NCBI GenBank assembly: GCA_032716605.1
Contig: CM064573.1
Span: forward strand, 4,851,782 to 4,915,781
DNA from: Paralithodes platypus
Lineage: Eukaryota > Arthropoda > Malacostraca > Decapoda > Lithodidae
Length of the DNA stretch: 64,000 nucleotides
Direction of reading: 5' to 3'
Part shown: positions 31,365-41,870 of the stretch, in pieces
Numbering within the stretch: position 1 is the stretch's first letter
How the letters are laid out: every line of letters starts with the position of its first letter
Notes under the pieces: generated by a model
The model's database searches: none
What the model saw: only the letters and a program-made list of their open reading frames with translations
What the model was told of the DNA's origin: nothing
Position numbers and translations under genes: made by a program

Positions 31365-33998
31365 TGGGAGTGAGAAAGACTTTAGTTTTTTGATGGTGGG
31401 TTTGGTGGTGTTGGCCGCTTCGCCGGCTGGCTGGTGTGGGCCGAAGACTGGCCCTGCCCGGCTTATACTGGCCGCGTCCCCTCTGTCCTGAAAACCCTCT
31501 CTGTCTATGCCTGAACTGACCCAGGGGGGATTGGGAGGACTTAGGCGGAAGAAACGGCTTAGAACCCCCTGGCTGAGCTTTAGTAGGAGGCTTAGGTTTG
31601 GGGAAGTTAAATGCGGGTTTCTTAGCCTGTGCGGGACTGTGCTTCACGGCCTGTGCCATGTTAAACACTGTTCGCCATACATCAGGGGACATTAAAGAAG
31701 GTGTAAGTACTGGGGACATTACCACCTGGTTAGCAATGCGATCAGGCAGCTTGCGAACTAATGACATTCTAAGATCCTGTCGTGCTCGCACCGCCTCAAG
31801 TAAGGCTGTGCGTATGTCACCTAAGGATTGAATTGACGACTGAAGAATCAGACGCCGGGATAATTCAACTGATCTTCGAGCATCCGCGTCTGCGATTGCC
31901 TGAGTAGACCTGAGTAAAGACTTAGCCACCTGTTGAGAAACTATGTACTGTGAAAACAGGCGGAAAGCTTTTCCCCTTAGCCTAAATTCTCTGTCTAGGT
32001 GAGAAGGGGTAGGGTAATGAATGGTTCCTTTAGTTCACAAAGATTAATCTTAGGGGCAGCTAAAAAGGAAAATAAAGCTGACGGAACTCCGCCGGCAGAG
32101 CCTACCGGCATTGAGAACCATGAATGTGTATCCTGAGGGATCTGGTGGGAAGATTTAGAAGTGAAAGTGGTTGCAAAGTTTTGAGCCTCTACCTCCCAAT
32201 CCACCCAAGGTCCTGGTCCTAACTGTCCCACCTTCAACACTGGATTAGCTGTCTCGTCTGTGACGGTCTGTAAATCTAGTTCAGGAGTAATAGCCCACAG
32301 AGCCTTAATATCATTAAACCCATCCAGCTTAGACCAGTCTGAAAAAAGTTTTGAAGCTGAGGCAGGGGGTAAAGCAGGCTTAGATGCATAAACAAAATAA
32401 TCCTGATGATAATAACTAGGTATAGCCTTGATATTTACGTCCAAAACATTACCCAAGGCATCCAATGCCCTTAATTTCTTAGACTTATTTCCCTGGATAA
32501 ACCACTCACGTGGTACCGGGAGTTCCCCTGACAAGGTAGGCTGGGCAAGCTCTGGCTTAGAGGGGTTCAAAGGGACCCATGACTCGTCTGGCCCATAAAG
32601 CAGGGGCATAGCTACCTTTCTAAGAGGCGCTTTGTCTAGAGGGGGTGGATTAACATCCGTAATGACCCTGACATTTGACGTAGTGAATGCCGCCGTAGCT
32701 GGCTTAGAGCTCCCTGCCGGTGACAGAGTAGGAGGGTTAGGAATCTTAGATAAATCGATTGACGTTATCAGAGGCCGTACCGCAGAACCTGTCAAGGGAG
32801 CCCCCAAGTCCATTGTGGGGTTTTCTCGTTGTTGATTAAAGAATTTTGATAGAGCATGAGTAAGTAACCCATCAATTTCTTGTGCTGTAACAAACTGGTT
32901 AGGTGCAGAACTTTCAGGTGAATTAGTATTATCATGGGCGGCGTCCAGGCCTGAGCCTGACCCTTGTCCTTCCCTATCTGAAATTAATGACACTTCATCT
33001 TGTTCCTCCCGATCCTCCTGAGAAGACCCCGCCGAGGCAGGGGCACCTTGTTTCCAAGATAAATCAGGGATAGAGGATGGGGTCGCCGCGTCCCTGTGGA
33101 CATCGGCTACTGTGTGACTCGTATGAGTCGGACGTGGATGGACAGACCCTGGCTGAGCAAATCGCCAAACACCGAGGCTCTGGCCTACGCTCTCTTGAGA
33201 GTCTGAAACATTCTCAATTATTGAATATCCTGAACTCTCCATTTCTAGGGTTAAAATATCAATAGGTAAATCTTGTTTAGGGACAGGCGCTTCACTATAC
33301 TCTGAGGCTGTAACAGAAACATTGTCAGGTGTAGAGGTACGATGAGATGCACTAGACTTAGTAGAATGTCGAGAGGACTTCTTATGGGAATCCTTTTTGG
33401 AGGATTTGTGGCTACGGTGTGACCGCGAACTGGACCTAGGTTTGGAAGAATCACCACCATGGCCCCTGGGGGAAGCTTCAGTCTTGCACTTCTTACTAGC
33501 CGGGGAAGAGGCCCGACTTGAAGACCGTTGTCTGAGGGGTGACCTTGACCTCGATCTCGCCTGCGACGAGGAGGTGGCTGCCGGGGGAGTAGGCTCTCTC
33601 GGGCGTTTAAACGTCTCCACAGACGATACAGAATCCTGGCTAGTCTCTGTCGGCTTAAAACCCCTTACTCTAGAGGTACGTTTAGGGGGAGGGTGCTCTG
33701 ACAGCAACTTATCCCAAAGTGGGACGTTGTCACATTGAAGTGACTTATGTGCGACAATGGTAGTGTAGGCCGACATTTGTTGTCTGACCTCTCTCAACGC
33801 TACCGCCGCGGTCTTGTCATTGTCACACAGGACTTTATTGGTTAATTGGGAGCAAAAAGAACAATTACGTGTAACCCAGAGACCCCTTGAACGGTCTAGA
33901 CATCTAACACACCTTATGCAAAGGGTATGTGCAAAAATTGGGATACCCGCGCAAGTAGGGGTAATGCACAGGGCAAAAACTGGGGTCACATTAGCCAT
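31365..33998 (-). pseudogene. DIRS Gag-like ORF1 with one frameshift, copy 1
   Basis: Presumed nucleocapsid protein. It starts at 33998 with a Cys/His-rich N-terminus (CAGIPIFAHTLCIRCVRCLD, then NCSFCSQ), likely a zinc finger. An Arg-Ser-rich tract follows (SRSRSPLRQRSSSRASSP), then an acidic and Ser/Pro-rich middle. The core is conserved between copies: SSIPDLSWKQGAP, TAQEIDGLL, ITDVNPPPLDKAPLRK, GPGPWVDWEVEAQNFATTF. The frame stops at 31995, but copy 2 reads through this point, so a one-base indel near 32010 split it. The remainder continues as AKSLLRSTQAIADADARR and MSPDVWRTVFNMAQAVKHS in the frame that later becomes the recombinase. Confidence 0.82.
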
Positions 33999-35799
33999 GA
34001 CAGAGACTGGTGTGAGGAACTACCGCCGGGTCTGTATTGGTCCGCCGGAGCTCAGCTCTGGAAAAATAAAGAAAAATTTCCAGGAATTAATGCTCATAAG
34101 GTTAACCCAAGTGTTCGCATACAAGTGTTAATAACCCGCCGGGTAACGGGATGCAAAGACACAGCTAACACATCTCGCCACGCGGCTGGGTATAAAGAGG
34201 CTAAACAAGTCTTCTTAGCTAAGAACATGAAGAATACCCTCTGATATAATGGTCCAGTATGGCACTAATAGTCTGTAGGAGGTGGTGACTGTCTCAAGAT
34301 TCAATTTTGTAACAAAGCCCCCCCTCAAAAAGACGCCGGCCCTTGAAATATTTTAGTAGAATAGCCCAGGGCAGGAATATACGAGATCTGATTTTTTAAC
34401 GAATTGTCCCAAACGATCGTCGTAAAATTAGAAGGCGGCGATACTGAAAGTATCACCCAATTAAGGTTAATCGAAATTGAATTTGTTTATAAATTCCTTA
34501 GTTCCTTTACTTAGGGACACCCGCCGGGTGTGGAAATCGATTTGGTTAAACCTCACTGATCCTTCAAATGCCGTAAGAGTAAAGGCAGCGATACACAGAG
34601 TATCACTCACATGGATTGGTTAACTATAAGAGACCTAAGTCGTTTTATCCCACCCTGCTAAGGTGCACCCGCCGGGTGAGAAGTCTAAAAGTTAACCCCA
34701 CAAGTTCCTGACCCCACTACTTTGTAAAAGATCGCCGGGGAGGAACGCCTAAACAACAGCTAGGTTTTCCCCGTGGTTTGTCGTAAACCAGGTAGAAAAA
34801 CCTATAAAAAACGAGTGTTCTCACGAACGTCGTTTCTTTATATATAACTAAATATATATGTAAGGATGGGTACAGCCATCCCGCCGGGAATTATAAAGGA
34901 GGCCTGAAACCAGGCACCCACAGATACGCAGTCCTGGAGAGCCACAGACACCTCCCCTCGCCGGGGAACCAGCCAGTGTTAACAACCACGTGTGGCCTAA
35001 CACTGCTCATCGGTCAGGATTTTTCACGGTGAAACCGAGAAAAACCCGCCGGAAGGCAAACCCCACCCTGAACAGACACCATCTGAACAATACGACACGA
35101 GGAGAGACACGCACGACTAACCAAGGTCACAACATAATCCGTGGAATTAGCCAATACACAACTAAACCAGGAAACAAATATAGTCCGAGGAATTAGCCAA
35201 TACACAACTAAAACCCGGATACACATGACACAGTAGGGCATATTTATAAAATAAATAATAACACTAGACATGTGGCAAAGCTACGAGCGGCTGGCTAGGC
35301 CTAGGTAGACGGCATGAAAATAGTTGAAATATAAACACACACTGGAATATCACAACAGGAACCACCGCCAACACACCACCGAAGCGATAACTTCCCAACC
35401 CCGGGAAGCCTGACACGGACCCAGAAAAAACTTCACTAAGTGAAGAAAAATACGCTGGGAACGTCAGCAAACACACAGCTTACCTCATCAGAAGGATAAA
35501 AGGCAGCAATTATTAACGCGTAATGAAAGCCGCCTGCATCACCAACTAAACCAAACTGTGAAAAGTTCACGTGTCCACAACAGGACCACGAGGGTACATC
35601 CGAAATAGATGCCCCATACAAACGACCCAAAATACATTGCACTGCGGGCAACCAGCCCAGGACACTCCTGCTACGCCTATCCTAACCTTACTCGATACAT
35701 CCCAGAGTAAACAAATGAGAAAAAACTCACTAGGGACGCCACGAATGCGGAACCAGCGGAGCCTGAAAGGTACGTCCGGGCAGGCTGAGCGCAGAGCAA
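33999..35799 (-). other. DIRS 5' leader, copy 1
   Basis: Long untranslated leader upstream of Gag. It contains repeated cacccgccgggtg-type hairpins (34519, 34667 and weaker ones at 34135, 34876, 35045) and two diverged ~150 bp repeats beginning ggcggcgatac... (34435) and ggcagcgatac... (34586). No credible coding frame. Start of transcription unknown. Confidence 0.6.
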
Positions 35800-36110
35800 A
35801 GAAGGAGGAATGACGCCTGATTCAGCGTCTGGTCAGAAATCCACACAAGTACATCCACGATATGATGGAAAGCTTATTGGATAGTTATTCTTATTTTCTT
35901 TTTGTTTTTATTTTTTACGAAGTTTTTTCGTAGTGAGAACCCAATTCATAATGACTGAAGCCATGAGTGAGGTCGCGTGCGCTCATGATGAAGGCTCCTC
36001 AGTTTTTAAATGCTCTGCGCGGTAGATTCAAACTACGGCGGATTAGTGTTTGAAGAGGATGCCTTATGTAATAGGCATGTTCGTCAATGATGGAGGGGCC
36101 ACTAATAAAT
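35800..36110. repeat. DIRS right inverted terminal repeat, copy 1
   Basis: Inverse of 27457-27767 over about 310 bp with few differences, ending ...ggggccactaataaat at the piggyBac junction. Confidence 0.88.
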
Positions 36111-36827
36111 ACAAGGTTTTGGTGTTTGTCTGGGGTCTTCGGGTGGTGTGGCTGCAGACATGGCACCGTTTCTGGGTCTTGCAACCAGCAGCTACTGGAA
36201 GGCCGATGATCCTGTGCTTCTTGTGGTGTTCGGAAGCGTATGTGCGGTCCATGGTGCCAGCTCCTGGCATATGTTGAGCTTGTGGGGAATCCTCAGGCAG
36301 GGCATATTCCCCAATGAGATCCAGAATGAGCTGTTTCTGGAATCTCCGAAGGTTGGTGTACTTCCTGGGCATTGTGGGGTTCATCAGCTTGTACAGGTTG
36401 TACGAGTTCAGCACAGACACATCCATCATGTGCAGGAAGAACTTCTTATACCACCTGCAGGAGGTCCGCAGGCAGTCGATGAAGCCGACCTGCATGTCTG
36501 ACTTGTCAACCAGACGCATGTTTATGTTGTAGTCCATAACTGCGTCTGGCTTCATGATGGGCTCCCTGGTCCTGTGGTTGACTTTGCCAGAGTCAACCAG
36601 GTTGCCCTTGTGGATGGTGCTGATCATGTTGACCTTCCTTTGGTCGTGCCAATGGATTGCCAGCATCGGACCATGTTGCTTGAGGAAGATGTCCTTCTTC
36701 TTGGTCTTTTTTGGGAATTCCGGCATGTTCTTCCTCGTCCCCCGTACTGTGCCCACAGTCTGGGTTTGCTGCCTGTTCAGGTACTTGGTGAGGATGGGGG
36801 ACGTATAATAGTTGTCCGTGTACAGTA
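36111..36827 (-). pseudogene. piggyBac transposase, third piece (catalytic end, Cys-rich start)
   Basis: Minus-strand codons continue the transposase after the TA-flanked element at 36828. LYTDNYYTSPILTKYL carries the second catalytic Asp. GTVRGTRKNMPEFPK and VDSGKVNHRTREPIMKP follow. Then VDKSDMQVGF and MMDVSVLNSYNLYKLM hold the third catalytic Asp. The end, RCHVCSHTTRRPQTNTKTLY, is the first half of the C-terminal cysteine-rich domain, cut by the DIRS insertion at 36110. No stop or frameshift within this piece. Confidence 0.9.
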
Positions 36828-37107
36828 CAGTTAACCCTCGAATGTGCGGACTAATAGGGGGGGGACCCTTGTCCGCACATTGAAGAAGTCCGGACATTGG
36901 AAATAGATCTGTGTCCGGTTTACAATGTTCTCTCACTCGGTTTTAAGTGATTTTAGGATGAATTGAAGCCTGTGCCTTTTAATTATTGTGTTAATATTAC
37001 TGTAATTACTATGTGCTGTACTGTCCCTGAAAACATAATAAGGGTCGTATTTGTCATTAATATGATCAATTTCACATAGGGAAAAAAATAAAAAAATAAA
37101 TAAAAAA

Positions 37108-37136
37108 ATATATATATACTGTACAGTATATATACC

Positions 37137-37187
<51 letters not shown>

Positions 37188-37200
37188 TGTATATATATAT
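37108..37200. repeat. (TA)n microsatellite
   Basis: Long TATATA tract broken by actgtacagt and accggt palindromes; the whole tract is nearly self-complementary. Confidence 0.9.
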
Positions 37201-37538
37201 CTCCCCGCCGCCGTAGGCCTACTCCTTCCCCTCCCCGTCCCGGCCTCAACCCCGACCCCGTTACTGTGATGATGTTGATAAGCCTTGTGCTACACCCTAT
37301 TGATAATGCAAAACTATTGAACACACTTAAAAGTGTATGTTATTTGGTCTCTATATAATCTATGAATAATTTCCGATATGATGGAATTAAAGATTTTTTT
37401 TTTCCACCAACTCATAATCAGCAAAAACGACACAAATGTCAATTAAAACAGGTTACAATATTTCCCCATCATTTTGTGTATACCGTGGGAAAAAACCCAA
37501 AAAACAAATCTATTAAACGTAAATCTTCGGTCCCTGAA

Positions 37539-37975
37539 GCTCGGCGCCGAATGCTAGACTACTCGGCCCACGGGACAGCTCGGCCAGGACAGCTCGGCCC
37601 ACGGGGAGACAGCTCGGCCCCGTGTTAATTACGAAACAACTCGTAATTAACCTAACCTAACCTAACCTACACATTATGAATCGAGAGAACTACCCTATGA
37701 CATAATTATACAATAAACGAACATTTTGCCCACATCACACACACGCCATAAACCCTCCACTTCGCCCACATTACACACATGCCATAAACCCTCCACTTAG
37801 CTCTCCCCATCCTATATCCTGACTGGTCTCATCAAATTGCCCCATAGCAAAACATGGGGCCGAGCTGTCTCAAATAATGGGCCGAGTTGTCTCGCCGTCG
37901 TGGCCGAGCTGTCGGAGCCGAGTTGTCCCATGGGCCGAGTCGTCCAGTCACCTCGGCGCCTCGCACAGCAAGAGG
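37539..37975. repeat. GC-rich inverted repeat, possible nested MITE
   Basis: The left side (gctcggcgccga, ctcggcccacgggacagctc) and right side (gagttgtcccatgggccgag, ctcggcgcc) are inverted copies about 430 bp apart, with repeated agctcggcc/ggccgagct motifs. No target duplication was identified. Confidence 0.6.
37651..37668. repeat. Interstitial CCTAA telomere-type run
   Basis: Three to four copies of cctaa, the complement of the TTAGG arthropod telomere repeat. Short, so it may be chance. Confidence 0.5.
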
Positions 37976-38034
37976 GGTTGAAATATTTTGACTATCTTAT
38001 GTATTGTTTATCTATGTGCTGGAAGGATATTATA

Positions 38035-38690
38035 TTTTTCAATTCCATTGCATTAGAAATGATTCAAAGATTACAAAAAGTCCAAATAAGACATAGTTAT
38101 GTTAATGTATAAGGGAGTTAGGTAGATGCATTAGAGAGATAGATAGATAGAAAGAGAGAGTTGCAGAGGGGGAGTGAGCGATAAACACAAACTATTATGA
38201 GACAAACTTAATTGGTTCTGAAAAGACAAAGGAGACTTTTTTATTGACTCTCTTTTTCATGTTATTATTTGTGTGCTAGAAGGATAATATTGTTTTCAAT
38301 TCCATCGCATTAGAAATTATTTATAGATTACAAAAAGTCCAAATAAGACATAGTTATGTTAATGTATAAGGGAGTTAGGTAGATGCATTAGAGATAAATA
38401 GATAGAGAGAGAGTGGCTAGGGGCGAGCGAGCGATAAAGTACTAACATATATGAGACGGACTTATGTTTCTGAAAGACAAAGAAGACATTTTTATTTACT
38501 CTCATTTTCATTTTATTATTTTTGTATTAAAGGATAATATTGTTTTCAATTCCATGTATTAGAAATTATTCATAGATTAAAAAAAGACCAAATAAGACAT
38601 AGTTATGTTAATGTATAAGGGAGTTAGGTAGATGCATTAGAGAGATAGATAGAAGGTGAGCGATAGACAAACACGAACTATTAAAATACC
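38035..38690. repeat. ~250 bp satellite units, three copies
   Basis: Units start near 38037, 38296 and 38548 with tcaattccat and contain tataagggagttaggtagatgc followed by GATA repeats. Same family as 15800-16736 and 50733-51750. Confidence 0.8.
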
Positions 38691-38819
38691 GGACAACTTT
38701 TAAATTAACGGTCTTTTGCCCGATTTGTCCGGACTTTTGGGGACTTGTCCGCATCGGCTGTTGGGTCCGCACAAACCGAAGTCCGGTCAACTGGGGTCCG
38801 CCCATGCGAGGGTCGACTG

Positions 38820-40625
38820 TATGTGGTTCTTGTTGAAGTAGCGATCCATCATCGCCTTCACCACTGCTCCACCGAACCCTATTTCTTGATCTGCAAGAAC
38901 CTCACCCTCCTTCCCACTGTAGACAATGAAGTCCAGAACATAACCCGTCTTACAGTCACAGAGAACGAAGAGCTTGATGCCGAATCGATGTCTCTTGGAT
39001 GGTATGTACTGCCTGAAGTGAAGGTTCCCCCGGAACAGCACAAGAGACTCGTCGATCACGACCTTTTGAAAAAGCTTCAAGAATGTGGAAAACTTGGCCT
39101 TCATCATGTCGTAGAATCCCCTTATCTTCCACAGGCGGTCTGTTTTGTGTACATTGGTGTTGGTAACGAAGTGCAGGTTACCAAGTATGGCGAAGTAGCG
39201 GTCCCGGGACATAAGCTTGCCAAAAGCAGGTGTGGCAATTATGTCGCCTGTGATCCAGTAGTCTGCCAGCCGATGCTTCTTCACATGTGCCATGAGCATG
39301 GGCAGTGCTATGAACACATACATTTGGGCAATGGTGACAGGCTTCAAGGCCTTCATGTGGGAACTATGGGTCTTGCCGCTGAGGTGGTCACTGAGGGCCT
39401 GCTGCTTATTGGTCTCATCGACAACATATGACATGACATCATTGTCGAAAAAGGCCTTGAATAGCTCGGCAGGTGTTGAGTTGGGTCCCCCTGGGAAAGA
39501 TGGATCAATCCCTGCGGCATGTTGGGCGTCATCGAATGTGGCATCTTGTGGCTGAAAGGTGGCCCCATCCTCCCACGTCCAGACATCAGCATGCCTGGCA
39601 CGGGGACGGGGACGAGCAGCAGGGACGGCCTGGCCACGGCCGCGGCCACTCCCACGGGCACGCCCACGCTGACCAGCAGGGCCCCTGGCACGTCCACGTC
39701 CAAGGGCACGGCCACCCCAAGCACGGGGACGTCCACGGCCACGCCGGGGTGTTGGGTCGTCCACCCACTCAGCTTCGTCCACAACAGGGTCGTCTGGCAG
39801 GTCATAATTATCATCCCCAGAATCTGCACCGTGGTCGTCCATATATCTTGAAGGGCGGCCATATTCGTGGGTGTCTTCAGGGTCATAGGTGGGATCCTGG
39901 TCATCAGTTGGTGGTAATACATCAGGTGGCGACTGCTGGCGTGGGCGGCTAGTGGGTGGTGAAGGTGAGCTAGTTGGCTCTGAAGTTTTTAGGCGACGAC
40001 GAGAGCGTTTTTGGGGGAGTTTAGGGCCTGAGGTGCTGCTTTGTGCCCCCCCTATGGCCATGAACAAGACCCTTCTGGAGGTGCGTTGACCACATGCACC
40101 ACTTGCAGCACTTGTTGATGGCTGTGGGTCATGCTGGGACAAGACCGCACCACTTGCACCACTTGTTGATGGCTGTGGGTCATGCGGGTACAATACCGCA
40201 CCACTTGCACCACTTGTTGATGGCTGTGGGTCATGCGGGGATAATTCCGCACCACTTGCACCACTTGTTGAGGGCTGTGGGTCATGCGGGGTCAATGACG
40301 CACCAGCCGCGGGTGAGGAGGTCCCAGGAGACAAAGGAATAGGCCTACCCACGCTCGACTCTTCACTCTCATCCTCACTATCAGCATCTTCACCTCTTTC
40401 CCTTTCGGCCGCTTCCCGTGCCTGCTTCCTTGCACTATCCAGCACAGCTCTCCTATAAAAATAACTGGCTATTTTTGCCAGGGAAGGAGTCCCCACAGCC
40501 GACGCCGGAGTCGCAAGCGTGTGCGTCGTGTCACGTTCACATGATGTGGGTAGAACACTTCCCATTTCACTAACATTTTCATCACCTTCATGATGTTCAC
40601 CACATCCAACATTGTCATTCTTACA
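38820..40625 (-). pseudogene. piggyBac transposase, main N-terminal and first catalytic part
   Basis: Open minus-strand frame. It begins (continuing from 41409) with NDNVGCGEHHEGDENVSEMG, then charged and Ser/Pro-rich regions. Next come four 17-residue repeats around PHDPQPSTSGASGA, an RG-rich tract (RGRGRPRAWGGRALGRGRAR) and the piggyBac core: ELFKAFFDNDVMSYVV, MYVFIALPMLMAH, SRDRYFAILGNLHF, KVVIDESLVLFRG (first catalytic Asp), RFGIKLFVLCDCKTGYVLDF. It ends NKNHI at the TA-flanked insertion. The core is intact, but the N-terminal extension is much longer than in most piggyBac proteins. Interrupted downstream at 38819 and upstream at 40626. Confidence 0.92.
40094..40297 (-). repeat. Four 51 bp coding repeats in the piggyBac N-terminus
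   Basis: In-frame tandem units encoding variants of LSPHDPQPSTSGASGAV. Differences between units are few, so the expansion is fairly recent or homogenised. Confidence 0.85.
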
Positions 40626-41408
40626 GTTTCTTACAGTAGATCCTCTGCTCCACTGCTTCTATATCCTTTACCATATATGGAGCCCACACCTGGTTTGTAT
40701 ATTCCAGGTGCGGCCTAACCAGCGCTGTATAGAGATTCCTGAAGATTTCTTCGTCAAGTGACACAAATGTCCTCCTTATCAGCCCTACAATTCTATTGGC
40801 TTTGTTTATCTTTTCCGCTAAATGTTCTGAGAAATTTAACTTATTGTCTATCACTACTCCTATATCCTTTTCTGCATTCACTTCCTCCATCGCTTCATAC
40901 ATACTGTATCCTACCTTGTCTATCTTGCTTGTCCCAATCCGCATGTACTGTACTTGCATTTTTTTGGATGAAAAGGCATTAACCAATGCTCAGACCATCC
41001 CTTCATGCCCTCCACATCTCCTTGAAGCAAACCCACATCTTCCTTACTCCTCACTCTTCTATACAGCTTAGTGTCATCCGCATACAGGTATACCTCACTT
41101 CCATTAGTTATAACTTCAGGTAAGTCGTTGATAAATATAACGAACAGCAGTGGTCCCAACACAGATCCCTGAGGTACCCCACTTGTAATTTCCCTCCACC
41201 CCGAGCCTATTCCATTCACCAGTACCCTCTGTCTCCGATCTTTCAGGAAGGCTTCTATACATTTCACACATTTCTCCCCTATATTATAGATTCTAACTTT
41301 CTCTATTAACCTTTTATGTGGGACCTTATCGAAGGCCTTCATAAAATCGCAATATACCACGTCTATTAAATCACCATCTTCTAGAATTTGCATCCAATCA
41401 TCTACCAC
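40626..41408 (-). mobile_element. CR1-like LINE fragment in the piggyBac gene
   Basis: Minus-oriented CR1, 5' truncated in the RT (VVDDWMQILEDGDLIDVV). It carries KAFDKVPHKRL, SGVPQGSVLGPLLFVIFIND, LYADDTKLYRRV and NQVWAPYMVKDIEAVE. The 3' end is the decamer tail cttacagtttcttacag. About 540 bp of 3' coding and UTR are missing between cctctg at 40645 and the matching cctctg upstream, a microhomology deletion. It separates the first 86 codons of the piggyBac transposase from the rest. Confidence 0.87.
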
Positions 41409-41667
41409 CATCATTATCATCATCATCATCAGTGCTATGAAAGCCCTGGAATTCTTCGCCATCTTCCACTTCATCAATATCTTCACTAACCACATGCTCT
41501 TCGTCAAAATCACTCGCAATCTCAATCTCACTAAGTTCATCACTATCGTCACTTAACTCTTTTAGTACGCGTGCAACACCACCGGGACTTAGGAATGCTT
41601 TCTTGGTCCTTTTAGCCTTGCCTTTCTTAGGCTTATGGGTCGCGGCGGCGGGCATCGATTCAGACAC
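41409..41667 (-). pseudogene. piggyBac transposase, N-terminal piece
   Basis: Starts at the ATG at 41667 (MSESMPAAATHKPKKGKAKR). A basic start is followed by an acidic stretch (SDDSDELSEIEIASDFDEEH) ending in a D-rich run, DDDDDND, at the CR1 junction. The acidic N-terminus, its position and its strand fit the transposase that resumes at 40625. It could be an unrelated short protein, but no other context supports that. Confidence 0.72.
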
Positions 41668-41870
41668 AGCGATTTTTTCGGGTTAACTCCAGCCATCATG
41701 GATGCGAGATAAGAACTGATGCTGCCTGGTAGTTTGTGCTTGGTGGCGCTGCGGTCGCCCACGCACAAACAAAAATCCGCCCGCGCAATTTGAACGCTTT
41801 TATTTTTATTTTGCCTCATATGAGGCCTCCCGGACTCCTAACCAAAATACGTTTTGCCTCATATTTCTTA
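41668..41870. other. piggyBac 5' flank, first part
   Basis: Noncoding. It ends with tcatatgaggcctcccgga and a second tcatat, where a CR1 was inserted. The tcatatgaggcctcccgga sequence recurs at 43108. Confidence 0.45.

Larger units (their letters stand above)
27411..36110 (-). mobile_element. DIRS-like retrotransposon, complete copy 1 (8.7 kb)
   Basis: Tyrosine-recombinase retrotransposon on the minus strand: leader, Gag-like ORF, RT-RNase H, recombinase. The ends are inverted copies of each other over about 310 bp (27457-27767 against 35800-36110). The left side also has a 72 bp inverted pair. Both boundaries are fixed because the element splits the cysteine-rich domain codons of a piggyBac transposase. 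No target duplication is evident, as expected for recombinase-mediated insertion. Confidence 0.9.
36828..38819. mobile_element. TA-flanked pogo-like non-autonomous element, 1992 bp
   Basis: Ends CAGTTAACCCTCGAATGTGC and the inverse gcgagggtcgactg, flanked by TA at 36826-36827 and 38820-38821. Removing it rejoins the piggyBac frame exactly (NKNHI then LYTDNYY). Inside are an AT microsatellite, a GC-rich inverted repeat, a short CCTAA run and three units of the same ~250 bp satellite found in the CAGTAAACCCTCG elements. No transposase. Confidence 0.9.

Noticed and set aside
39353..39952. Frames of 189 and 159 codons on both strands
   Set aside because: Shadows of the RG-rich part of the piggyBac N-terminus; repetitive composition only.
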